Assembly (NCBI GenBank): GCA_016931455.1
Contig: JAFGES010000054.1
Coordinates: 124,001-188,000 of the forward strand
Reading direction: 5' to 3'
Source: Desulfobacterales bacterium
GTDB taxonomy: Bacteria; Desulfobacterota; Desulfobacteria; Desulfobacterales; JAHDSC01
Length of the DNA stretch: 64,000 nt
In this document: positions 56,603 to 64,000 of the stretch, one piece after another
How the letters are laid out: every line of letters begins with the position of its first letter
Numbering within the stretch: position 1 is the first letter of the stretch
The notes under the pieces: model-generated
Told to the model about the DNA's origin: nothing
The model's database searches: none
What the model saw: the letters and a program-made list of their open reading frames with translations, nothing else
Position numbers and translations under genes: made by a program

Positions 56603-56983
56603 ATGACTTCAAAAAAAGAACTGCAGGTGGCATACGGCCTGGCAATTATTTTTTTAGTTGTCGGCATCTTAAGTTATGCGGCCTTTCCTGCAAAAGCCCC
56701 TGATCAGCCGGTAAGGCTGATGTTCGAGGGAGTTGCAGGAAATGTTTTGTTTGACCACAAAACGCATACTGTAGATTCGGGTTATGGGATAGCATGTCAA
56801 GATTGCCATCATAACCTCGAAGCGGGTGAAACGAATCCGGAATCTTGTGGAGCATGTCATGAAATTGAGAGTGGCGATGAAGATGTTCCCAAACGTTCGG
56901 ATGCATTTCACTTACAGTGTATCGGCTGTCATAAAGAAGGTGATGCCGGCCCTCAAGAATGTTCGGGATGTCATGTCATGTAA
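56603..56983 (+). CDS. Tetraheme cytochrome c3/c7-like protein with N-terminal anchor
   Basis: 126 residues from ATG 56603 (GTG 56594 in frame). An uncleaved-looking membrane helix (LAIIFLVVGILSYAAF) is followed by four CxxCH heme sites: CQDCH, CGACH, CIGCH and CSGCH, with distal histidines in FDHKTH and FHLQC. Class III periplasmic cytochromes take electrons from formate dehydrogenase or hydrogenase. It lies between fdhA (divergent) and rnfC, so it could serve either; a terminator separates it from rnfC. Confidence 0.9.
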   Translation: MTSKKELQVAYGLAIIFLVVGILSYAAFPAKAPDQPVRLMFEGVAGNVLFDHKTHTVDSGYGIACQDCHHNLEAGETNPESCGACHEIESGDEDVPKRSDAFHLQCIGCHKEGDAGPQECSGCHVM

Positions 56984-57014
56984 GCCAGTAGCCTAAATGC
57001 TACCGGCTTTTTTT
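56983..57014 (+). terminator. Rho-independent terminator after the cytochrome gene
   Basis: AGCCAGTAGC (56983-56992) pairs with GCTACCGGCT (56999-57008), with one mismatch and a six-base loop, followed by a run of seven Ts. It ends the cytochrome transcript, or attenuates it, 42 bases before rnfC. Confidence 0.85.
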
Positions 57015-57055
57015 GTGACCTTTCACGTTAATGCGGCAAACAAAAAGGTTGAACT

Positions 57056-58348
57056 ATGATAAAAAGATCATTTATCGGATTGGCAAAGCCCCGGCTGGAG
57101 TATGAATTACTTGAGGATATTCAACCGGAGCTTGTAAGGGTTCCAACTGCAAAAAAGGTAACCCTGTTTTTGGACAGCCCTTTTGATCCATACATAAAAA
57201 GGGAAAATGATTTACTTAAAATAGGCGATAAGGTAAAAACAGGTCAGAAGCTTCAACTTACCGGGGATAGTGGAGCATATGTCATTTCAACTGTGACCGG
57301 AACGATATCATCGATTACATCTTTTATATCTGATTTAGGTCGGAAACAGACCGCCATTTCAATTGAGGCGGCTACTGAAGAAGCGATTGATGAAACGTTC
57401 GCTAATCAAAGCAAACAACCCGGTATTAAGAATCTATTAGCGTTCCTCGAAGGTGCGCCTGGAAATCCGAATTTAAAGTTTTTCAGCGGTACCGAAAAAA
57501 CGATAGGCACTATAGCAATACTAGGCGCTGATAAGGATTTGCTGCCTGTCACCAATCAGTATTTTGTAAAATCAAAAACTGATGCTATTAAATCAGGTAT
57601 TCGAGTATTAAAGGAATTAACCGGTGTCGCTAACATCGTCATCGTCGTACCCCAGTCTTTAATGCAAGCAGCAGGTGCAACAGGTGTTCAGGTCAAGGTA
57701 GTTGATTCCCAATATCCTGCAGCCTTGCCCCTTATGGTGATGAAAGATGTTCTGGGTCAGGTCGTTCCGGCAGGAAAAACCTGTGAAGATTTGGGGGTAT
57801 GTTTTTTGAGCGCCGAAGCGGTTGCTTCAATCGGTAGCGCTTATGAAAGCGGACAATTGCCGATTTCCAAGACCTTTACCCTGATTAAAAAGGATGGCGG
57901 TAAGATTTTGGTATCGGCAAGGATTGGAACGTCGGTTAAAGATGTTTTTGATGCTTGTAACATAGCCGTAAAAGACAATGATAGAATAATTTTCGGTGGG
58001 ATAATGACCGGTTCCAGTGCTTACTCTGAGGAATTACCGGTTAAATCCGATACCGACGCAATTATCATTCAGGATAGTGAGGAGATTCCGCTGACTACGG
58101 ATTATCCCTGTATCAATTGCGGTGATTGCATACGAATTTGTCCTGCAAATATGCCGGTCAATATGCTTGTACGGCTGCTTGAAGCAAGTCAATATGAAGA
58201 AGCGGTAGACAATTATGATCTGGATTCATGTGTTGAATGTGGTCTTTGCAGTTATGTCTGTGTTTCGAGAATCCCCATTTTTCAATACATAAGAATGGCA
58301 AAAAAAGAACTTGCCAGAATTAAGACAGCGGAGGCAACGAATGAGTAA
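57056..58348 (+). CDS. rnfC: RnfC-type subunit, divergent, without the expected NADH/FMN motifs
   Basis: 430 residues, first of rnfCDGEAB. The C-terminus has two [4Fe-4S] motifs, CINCGDCIRICP and CVECGLCSYVC, as in RnfC. The N-terminal barrel-sandwich (IKRENDLLKIGDKVKTGQKLQLTG) and an SLBB-like part (ISKTFTLIKKDGGKILVSARIGTSVKDVFDAC) also fit. I cannot find the glycine-rich GGAGFP loop, NGAECEPY or PTKYPSGGEKQL that usually mark the FMN/NADH domain. It may therefore be a docking subunit rather than the NADH dehydrogenase. Confidence 0.85.
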   Translation: MIKRSFIGLAKPRLEYELLEDIQPELVRVPTAKKVTLFLDSPFDPYIKRENDLLKIGDKVKTGQKLQLTGDSGAYVISTVTGTISSITSFISDLGRKQTAISIEAATEEAIDETFANQSKQPGIKNLLAFLEGAPGNPNLKFFSGTEKTIGTIAILGADKDLLPVTNQYFVKSKTDAIKSGIRVLKELTGVANIVIVVPQSLMQAAGATGVQVKVVDSQYPAALPLMVMKDVLGQVVPAGKTCEDLGVCFLSAEAVASIGSAYESGQLPISKTFTLIKKDGGKILVSARIGTSVKDVFDACNIAVKDNDRIIFGGIMTGSSAYSEELPVKSDTDAIIIQDSEEIPLTTDYPCINCGDCIRICPANMPVNMLVRLLEASQYEEAVDNYDLDSCVECGLCSYVCVSRIPIFQYIRMAKKELARIKTAEATNE

Positions 58349-59300
58349 TCAGAAAAAATTTATAGTGTCACATGCTCCATTCTGGCTTGACGGGAGCAGG
58401 ATATCCATTCGAAGCTATAATTTAATGATAGCAGCGCTGCCGGCATTATTGTTCGGTATCGCTCAGTATGGTATGCCCGCAATCGGTGTTATAACATTAG
58501 CGATTTCTTCCGCCATTATATGGGAATATCTTTGGGATGTTATAACCAAACAAGCCGTTACCATCGGAGATGGAAATGCTGCAGTTATAGGTCTATTGTT
58601 TGGTATGCTTTTACCGGCGACGGCTCCATGGTGGTTTGTTATCATTGGAACCTTTATCGCAGTTATAATAGGAAAACAGATTTATGGCGGAATCGGGGCT
58701 AATGCTTTTAACCCGGTGCTTGTAGCAATTGCAATCCTCATGCTGTCCTGGAAATATGTATTCAATTTTGATGGAATGCTATTGAATTATGATTTCAACT
58801 TTCTTGCAGTCTATCCGCTTGCGGCCCTGAAACATTTCGGTGTTTCCGGTATTGAGTCTTTTAATATGGGTGATCTTCTAATGGGCCAACAGATCGGCGG
58901 CATCGGAACCGGGTTTGGGCTGGGTCTCATAATCGGCGGTGCTTATCTGATTATTCGCGGCTACATTCGTTGGGAGATTTCAGCATCTTTTATAGTCGGT
59001 ATGTTTATTACCGCCATGTTATTTAATCTTTCAGATTCAGCACGTTTTGCAGGTCCGTTGGTCCATCTTTTTACCGGATACACGTTGATAGGCATTTTTT
59101 TCCTGGCAACGGAGGATTCATCATCGCCGGTTAATTTTATTCCGATGCTTATTTATGGAGCCGGTGCAGGAGTGCTGACCGTATTGATCAGAAATATCGG
59201 TGTCTATGTGGATGGGGTAGTTTTTGCAATACTGGCTATGAATCTTGTAAGTCCGCTTCTGGACATGATCAGGCCTAAAGCTATTGGAAAGGTTGTTTAA
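58341..59300 (+). CDS. rnfD: Rnf complex subunit RnfD
   Basis: 319 residues from ATG 58341, behind GGAGG and overlapping the rnfC stop. Multiple membrane helices, with the start FIVSHAPFWLDGSRISIRSYNLMIAALPALLFG and the GNAAVIGLLFGMLLPATAPWW segment typical of RnfD/NqrB. The family carries a covalent FMN on a Thr. It is part of the ion-translocating membrane core. Confidence 0.93.
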   Translation: MSNQKKFIVSHAPFWLDGSRISIRSYNLMIAALPALLFGIAQYGMPAIGVITLAISSAIIWEYLWDVITKQAVTIGDGNAAVIGLLFGMLLPATAPWWFVIIGTFIAVIIGKQIYGGIGANAFNPVLVAIAILMLSWKYVFNFDGMLLNYDFNFLAVYPLAALKHFGVSGIESFNMGDLLMGQQIGGIGTGFGLGLIIGGAYLIIRGYIRWEISASFIVGMFITAMLFNLSDSARFAGPLVHLFTGYTLIGIFFLATEDSSSPVNFIPMLIYGAGAGVLTVLIRNIGVYVDGVVFAILAMNLVSPLLDMIRPKAIGKVV

Positions 59301-59301
59301 A

Positions 59302-59895
59302 ATGCGTGACATAATAAAGATGATCCTAGTTCTTGCAATTTTAAGTACTTTTTCAGGCGGATTGCTGGCAGCCATTCGTACTGGAACTAAAGACAAAATT
59401 GAAAATCAGCAGCTTCAATTTGTAAAAGGACCCGCAATAAGATCTATACTTGAAGGTGCATCGAATGATCCCATAGCGGATCGATTTAAACTAAAAGATG
59501 GTGATATTGAAAGAAGTTTTTTTGTCGGTGCATTTGATGGAAAAGCTAATTGTATCGCTTTAGAGAGCTATGGTAAAGGCTACGGCGGCGATGTCGGTGT
59601 GATGGTGGGTATCAATATCGATGAAAATAAACTCATCGGTGCAGGTGTAACAACCCATGCTGAAACGCCGGGAATGGGTGCCCGCGCAAAAGAAGATCCC
59701 GCTTTTGTATCACAATTCAAAGGCGTCGATGTGAAAGATGCTTACAAAGTCACAACAGACGGGGGTAAGATTGATGCAATAAGCGGAGCAACAATTACGT
59801 CCCGAGCGGTTTGCGCTGCTGTTACCGACGTGGCTAGTATATACAGCCGGTTAAAACCTCAAATTTCTGATAAAATTAAGGAATTTAACAAGTAG
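59302..59895 (+). CDS. rnfG: Rnf complex subunit RnfG
   Basis: 197 residues from ATG 59302 (an in-frame TTG lies at 59284). One N-terminal membrane helix (MILVLAILSTFSGGLLAAI), then an extracytoplasmic FMN-binding domain with HAETPGMGARAKED and the flavinylation motif SGATITSRAV, in which the second Thr is expected to hold FMN. It starts directly after rnfD. Confidence 0.95.
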   Translation: MRDIIKMILVLAILSTFSGGLLAAIRTGTKDKIENQQLQFVKGPAIRSILEGASNDPIADRFKLKDGDIERSFFVGAFDGKANCIALESYGKGYGGDVGVMVGINIDENKLIGAGVTTHAETPGMGARAKEDPAFVSQFKGVDVKDAYKVTTDGGKIDAISGATITSRAVCAAVTDVASIYSRLKPQISDKIKEFNK

Positions 59896-59904
59896 GAGAT
59901 AAAG

Positions 59905-60495
59905 ATGGCAAAGTCTATCGTCCAAGAATTTACCAAAGGCTTGTGGGATGAAATACCGCCGTTTAGACTCGTTCTCGGTCTTTGCCCCACGCTGGCGGTA
60001 ACAAAAACTGTCGAGAATGGAATTGGTATGGGTCTGGCAACTACTTTTGTTCTTGTTTGCTCCAATATACTTGTATCAGCATTAAGAAATATGATACCCA
60101 GCAAAGTTAGAATTGCATGTTTCATAGTTGTCATTGCAACCTTTGTTACGGTCGTTGAACTTCTGATGCAAGCTTATACCTATCCTCTATTTTTGAAGCT
60201 GGGAATATTTATTCCTCTAATTGTTGTTAACTGTATTGTATTGGGACGTGCTGAAGCGTTTGCTTTCAAAAACCCGATTGCACCTTCTCTGGCAGATGGC
60301 TTAGGAATTGGTGTTGGATTTACGATTGCGCTTGCGGCGCTTGGTGCGATCAGAGAATTATTTGGAGCTGGAACAATCTTAGGAATTAATGTGTTTGGAC
60401 CTTCTTTCCAACCCTTTAATTTTATGGTTGAAGCGCCGGGTGCATTCGTTTGCCTGGGTCTAATGCTTGCAGTTATGAACCTTGCAAAAAAATAG
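59905..60495 (+). CDS. rnfE: Rnf complex subunit RnfE
   Basis: 196 residues with six membrane helices. The start FTKGLWDEIPPFRLVLGLCPTLAVTKTVENGIGMGL is typical of RnfE, and LGIFIPLIVVNCIVLGRAEAFA carries the conserved Cys region. It pairs with RnfA in the membrane core around an Fe-S site. AGGAG precedes the ATG. Confidence 0.96.
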   Translation: MAKSIVQEFTKGLWDEIPPFRLVLGLCPTLAVTKTVENGIGMGLATTFVLVCSNILVSALRNMIPSKVRIACFIVVIATFVTVVELLMQAYTYPLFLKLGIFIPLIVVNCIVLGRAEAFAFKNPIAPSLADGLGIGVGFTIALAALGAIRELFGAGTILGINVFGPSFQPFNFMVEAPGAFVCLGLMLAVMNLAKK

Positions 60496-60504
60496 GAGAA
60501 AAAG

Positions 60505-61080
60505 ATGGGCGACTATATAGTCCTTGCAATAAGTTGCATCTTTGTAAATAATATTTTGCTGGGCCAATTTTTGGGTAACTGTCCTTTTTTGGGGACATCC
60601 AAAAAGATGGAGACAGCTGTCGGTATGGCCATGGCGGTTGTATTTGTATTAGTTATGGCCGGTGTTATTACATGGATTCTCAATACCTACTTCTTAGTCC
60701 CGTTTGGGATCGAATATCTTAGAACCATCGGTTTTATTCTAGTTATTGCAGCTTTAGTGCAATTCGTCGAGATGTTTCTAAAGAAAAGTATTCCAGCGCT
60801 ATATGCGGGATTAGGAATATTTTTACCCTTGATTACAACTAACTGTGCAGTAATGGGTGTTTGTCTCATTAATGTCAATGAGGAATATACTTTTATTCAG
60901 GCCCTTGTTACATCCTTTTCCTACGCTGTCGGCTTCGGGCTTGCTCTCATTCTATTTGCCGGCGTTAGAGAAAGAATTCTTCTTGCAAGAGTTCCAAAAC
61001 CACTTCAGGATACTTCAATTGGATTGGTGACAGCCGGAATGCTCGCACTCGTATTCTACGCATTTAAAGGGATGGTATAA
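60505..61080 (+). CDS. rnfA: Rnf complex subunit RnfA
   Basis: 191 residues with six membrane helices. The signatures NNILLGQFLGNCPFLGTSKKMETAVGMA and LGIFLPLITTNCAVMGVCL are characteristic, and the two conserved cysteines (NCPF, TNCA) bind an intramembrane [2Fe-2S] cluster with RnfE. It starts 10 bases after rnfE. A 122-base gap then precedes rnfB. Confidence 0.97.
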   Translation: MGDYIVLAISCIFVNNILLGQFLGNCPFLGTSKKMETAVGMAMAVVFVLVMAGVITWILNTYFLVPFGIEYLRTIGFILVIAALVQFVEMFLKKSIPALYAGLGIFLPLITTNCAVMGVCLINVNEEYTFIQALVTSFSYAVGFGLALILFAGVRERILLARVPKPLQDTSIGLVTAGMLALVFYAFKGMV

Positions 61081-61202
61081 AGAGAAGACGACTTGGAAGA
61101 TTGACATTCTTGAAATAAAACAAAATAAAAGATATTTTAAAAACAAATTATTAATGGTAATAAAACCATTAATGACTATAAATTCGTACCAAGGAGGTAG
61201 TC

Positions 61203-63293
61203 GTGGTAGAAGCCATTCTTTTTATGCTAGGTTTAGGGGCAGCGTCCGGGGCAATACTGAGTGCTGCTTCTAAAGTCTTCTATGTCTATGAAGACCCGCG
61301 AATAGCCGAAGTTGAAAATTGCTTGGCGGGTGCTAATTGCGGCGGCTGTGGATATGCCGGATGTTCGGCGGCAGCGGTTGCGGTTGTTGCAGGAGAAGCA
61401 CCGCCTTCAGTGTGCATTGTTGCTGGAGCGGAATCCGCTGCAAATGTTGCCGCAGTGATGGGCATGGAAGCTGGAGCTGCAGAACCCTTGCGATCATATA
61501 ATCTGTGCCGTGGTGGTGAGCGCGCCGACGATAAATACCAATACATGGGCATCAATTCATGTCGTGCGTTGTCAATGCTGTACGGTGGAAAACGAGAATG
61601 TGAAATCGGATGTCTTGGGATGGGCGATTGTGTTAAAGCATGTCAGTTTGATGCGATTGCGCTTGGCGAGGACGGTTTTCCGGTTATCGATGAATTAAAA
61701 TGTGTGGGTTGTGGAGCTTGTGCTGAAGCTTGTCCGAAGAACATTCTCGAAGTAAAGAAAATGTCGGATAAGCTTTTACATTTCAACCAACAAGATGATC
61801 GAATTGCGCCTTGTACACAGACATGTCCGGCTCAGATCGATATACCCAAATATATCGAACAGATCCGAAAAGGCGATTATGAAGGGGCTGTCAATACTAT
61901 TAGAGAAAGAAATCCGCTTCTTCTGGCCTGCGGGCGTGTATGTCCGCATCCCTGTGAAGACTATTGTCGTAGAGGAATTGAAGATGAAGCGGTTTCAATC
62001 AACCAATTGAAACGTTTTGTCGCTGACTACGAAATGAATTCCGGAAAGCGTCTTCCAATTAGCTGTGCACCGGATACGGGAAAAAAGGTTGCCATCGTAG
62101 GTGCCGGGCCGGCGGGTCTAAGCTGTGCGTTTTTCTTAAGAAGACTGGGGCACAGTGTGACGATTTTCGAGATGATGCCTAAGTTGGGCGGAATGATTCG
62201 TTATGGTATTCCTGAATATCGATTGCCGAAAGAAGTATTACAATGGGAAATCGACGGCATCCTAAAACTGGGTGTCGATGCGCATACGAATGTTAAACTC
62301 GGGCGCGATTTCGAACTCGGCTCTCTTGTTGCAGCTGGGTATGATGCTGTATTTATGGGCATTGGTGCCTGGAAAGATTACGATCTCGGTGTTGAAGGTG
62401 AAAATTTAAACGGATGTTATACTGGAATTAATTTCCTTACTCGGTTTGCCAAAAAGCAACAAGGTGATGCACCTCTGGAAGAAGCTATTCCCATCGGTGA
62501 CAAATGTGTAGTAATCGGTGGTGGTAATACAGCGATTGACTGTGTTAGAACTCTGGTAAGATTAGGGGCAAAAGAAGTTTCTATCGTTTATAGAAGAACG
62601 AGAAATGAAATGCCCGCAAACATGGTTGAAATCGAAGCTGCAGAGCATGAAGGAATTAAATTTCATTTTCTTGCCGCACCGACTAAGGTTATCGGTGATG
62701 AAAATGGACATGTAAAACAGCTTGAATATTTGAAGATGGAATTAGGCGAACCGGATGCAAGTGGTAGAAGAAGACCGGTACCGATTGCCGGATCTGAAAC
62801 CTTGATGGATATTGACATGCTGATTACTGCAATCGGACAGGGACCCGACACCGCATTCGTAAAAGACGGGAAACGTTTGGATGACCTGAAGATTACGAAA
62901 TGGAGTACAATCGATGCTTTAAATCCGGAAACACTTCAGACCAATATTCCTTACGTATTTGCAGCCGGTGATGCTTATACCGGGGCTTCATTAGTTGTTG
63001 AAGCAATCGGTGGCGGTCGAAGAGCAGCTAGATCCATTCATCTTTATTTAACCGGTCAAGAGGTTACGGCACCTCCAAAATCTTTGTATAAGGAACATAT
63101 TCCGGAATCGATTTTTGAAAGTGTGGAAGGAATTACTCCGAAAGCTCGAACACCAATGCCTGAACTTCCGGTGGAAGAAAGAATCCAATCCTTTGTTGAA
63201 AGTGATCTTGTTATAACCGAAGAAGATGCGATCTACGAAGCAAATCGTTGCTTAAATTGCTGCAGAACATGTTATGATAAGGATGTTGCTTAA
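61203..63293 (+). CDS. rnfB: RnfB fused to a GltD/NfnL-like FAD-NAD(P)H oxidoreductase
   Basis: 696 residues from GTG 61203 behind AAGGAGG, over twice the usual RnfB length. Residues 1-185 are RnfB: membrane anchor, cluster motif NCGGCGYAGC, and ferredoxin motifs CEIGCLGMGDCVKAC and CVGCGACAEACP. Residues 190-696 match the glutamate synthase small subunit: Cys motifs in CTQTCPAQIDIPKYI and CGRVCPHPCEDYCRR, an FAD site VGAGPAGLSCAFF near 300, and a nucleotide site IGGGNTAIDC near 437 followed by VYRRTRNEMPA. It should link ferredoxin, Fe-S clusters and NAD(P)H in one chain. Confidence 0.93.
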   Translation: MVEAILFMLGLGAASGAILSAASKVFYVYEDPRIAEVENCLAGANCGGCGYAGCSAAAVAVVAGEAPPSVCIVAGAESAANVAAVMGMEAGAAEPLRSYNLCRGGERADDKYQYMGINSCRALSMLYGGKRECEIGCLGMGDCVKACQFDAIALGEDGFPVIDELKCVGCGACAEACPKNILEVKKMSDKLLHFNQQDDRIAPCTQTCPAQIDIPKYIEQIRKGDYEGAVNTIRERNPLLLACGRVCPHPCEDYCRRGIEDEAVSINQLKRFVADYEMNSGKRLPISCAPDTGKKVAIVGAGPAGLSCAFFLRRLGHSVTIFEMMPKLGGMIRYGIPEYRLPKEVLQWEIDGILKLGVDAHTNVKLGRDFELGSLVAAGYDAVFMGIGAWKDYDLGVEGENLNGCYTGINFLTRFAKKQQGDAPLEEAIPIGDKCVVIGGGNTAIDCVRTLVRLGAKEVSIVYRRTRNEMPANMVEIEAAEHEGIKFHFLAAPTKVIGDENGHVKQLEYLKMELGEPDASGRRRPVPIAGSETLMDIDMLITAIGQGPDTAFVKDGKRLDDLKITKWSTIDALNPETLQTNIPYVFAAGDAYTGASLVVEAIGGGRRAARSIHLYLTGQEVTAPPKSLYKEHIPESIFESVEGITPKARTPMPELPVEERIQSFVESDLVITEEDAIYEANRCLNCCRTCYDKDVA

Positions 63294-63343
63294 AAGGTCC
63301 TAAAGGTCAACTTTTTTTAGGAACAAAGGGATTAATAAAAATT

Positions 63344-63400
63344 AGGGGTGTAATGCCTTCTTAAAGAAAAGAAAGAGAAGGTAGAAACACCCCTTTTTTT
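63344..63400 (+). terminator. Terminator of the rnf operon
   Basis: AGGGGTGT (63344-63351) pairs with ACACCCCT (63387-63394), with an inner CCTTCT/AGAAGG pairing, followed by a T-run to 63400. It stands 51 bases after the rnfB stop. Confidence 0.85.
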
Positions 63401-63439
63401 ATGCCTTAAAAACAAAGCAGAAAGATTGAATCGTTTTAG

Positions 63440-64000
63440 CTATTTTTTTCCTAAATAATTTATTAATTGGTGCATATCCGACGGTATGACGGATTGAAAA
63501 TGGAAATTGATATTGTAGAGAGGATGCTTAAAATCAAGACAGCATGCATGAAGCATTTGTCTGTAAAGCAGATTTTCCGCATCGGGTAAATTTATTGTTA
63601 TTGTATCAAAAAGAAGTTTATCAAGTTTGCTTTTGCAATATAAAGGATCTCCAACAATAGGATGACCAATTGCTGCACAATGAACACGAATTTGGTGAGT
63701 TCTACCCGTTTTAATGTTTAACCTCAATAAAGTGGCGTGATCAAAGTATTCAACTACTTTCCAAGTGGTGATGGCTTCACGACTTTTTCTACTATTTGTA
63801 GACATTTTTTTTCGATCAATAGGATGTCTACCGATTGAAAATGAAACTACACCTGAAACCGGTTCGACCTTGCCGTGAACAAGGGCGATGTAGCGTTTAG
63901 AAACCTTCCTTTGCTTAAATTGAAGGGATAAATTTTGATGGGCCGAAGAGGTTTTTGCAATGACCATTGTTCCGGAAGTATCTTTATCTAAACGATGAAC
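63440..64000 (-). CDS. RluA-family pseudouridine synthase, C-terminal part (5' end outside window)
   Basis: 187 visible residues; the frame is open to the window edge. The catalytic motif HRLDKDTSG is at the very start, with the catalytic Asp. It is followed by KRYIALVHGKVEP, the RxxHQIRVHCAAIGHPIVGDPLY block (GRTHQIRVH) and a normal C-terminus. It isomerises uridine in rRNA or tRNA; which position is not readable. It converges on rnfB. Confidence 0.92.
   Translation of the reverse strand, partial: VHRLDKDTSGTMVIAKTSSAHQNLSLQFKQRKVSKRYIALVHGKVEPVSGVVSFSIGRHPIDRKKMSTNSRKSREAITTWKVVEYFDHATLLRLNIKTGRTHQIRVHCAAIGHPIVGDPLYCKSKLDKLLFDTITINLPDAENLLYRQMLHACCLDFKHPLYNINFHFQSVIPSDMHQLINYLGKK

Overview
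The window looks like a piece of an anaerobic deltaproteobacterial chromosome (Desulfobacterota, probably a Desulfobacteraceae-like sulfate reducer). The basis is the combination of a periplasmic selenocysteine formate dehydrogenase, a tetraheme c3-type cytochrome, an Rnf complex, an N-type (Na+) ATPase operon, an MttB-type corrinoid methyltransfer set and the siroheme decarboxylase AhbB. Base composition is moderate and even. I see no insertion sequences, phage genes, CRISPR arrays, rRNA or tRNA. This taxonomic call is an inference from gene content.

Layout. 1-7926: phosphate region with the end of PhoR, a phnN-like kinase, an odd thioredoxin-reductase homologue, pstSCAB-phoU and a flavodoxin; phased 11-bp repeats (Pho boxes) precede pstS. 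7944-12351: glucan phosphorylase, a PP-loop tRNA-thiolation-like protein and rlmN. 12413-18377: a translation/SRP run (ffh, rpsP, khpA, rimM, trmD, SPOUT methyltransferase, rplS, rnhB, yraN, rsmI). 18401-21209: ADP-forming acyl-CoA synthetase and a phosphopantetheinyl transferase. 21236-25864: MttB-like methyltransferase facing a three-gene operon (corrinoid protein, methyl-H4folate methyltransferase, RACo-like reactivase). 26144-32883: nine-gene N-ATPase operon. 32934-36352: RsbR-N-like protein, NYN-LOTUS protein, MotAB-like pair. 36551-40725: methylthioadenosine/adenine salvage (two deaminases and mtnA). 41025-47516: a tightly packed seven-gene sensing/redox operon. 47745-51053: NfeD-stomatin pair, ahbB and a radical SAM/B12 protein. 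51077-55911: fdhE and formate dehydrogenase. 56603-63293: tetraheme cytochrome and rnfCDGEAB. The window ends inside an RluA-family pseudouridine synthase.

How the parts fit. Formate oxidised in the periplasm can feed c-type cytochromes. Methyl groups from a methylated amine can pass through the corrinoid protein to tetrahydrofolate. Rnf and the Na+-signature ATPase suggest sodium or proton cycling at the membrane.

The most unusual item is the Rnf cluster. Its RnfC lacks the glycine-rich FMN/NADH motifs I expect in that subunit, while RnfB carries a complete GltD-like FAD/NAD(P)H module fused to its C-terminus, and a tetraheme cytochrome gene sits directly upstream. Together these suggest an Rnf whose pyridine-nucleotide site has moved from RnfC to RnfB. 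Other leads are a thioredoxin reductase homologue without NADPH motifs, a binding-protein/kinase/REC-STAS operon with a cysteine-less rhodanese, and a dispersed repeat whose two ends appear joined at one locus.
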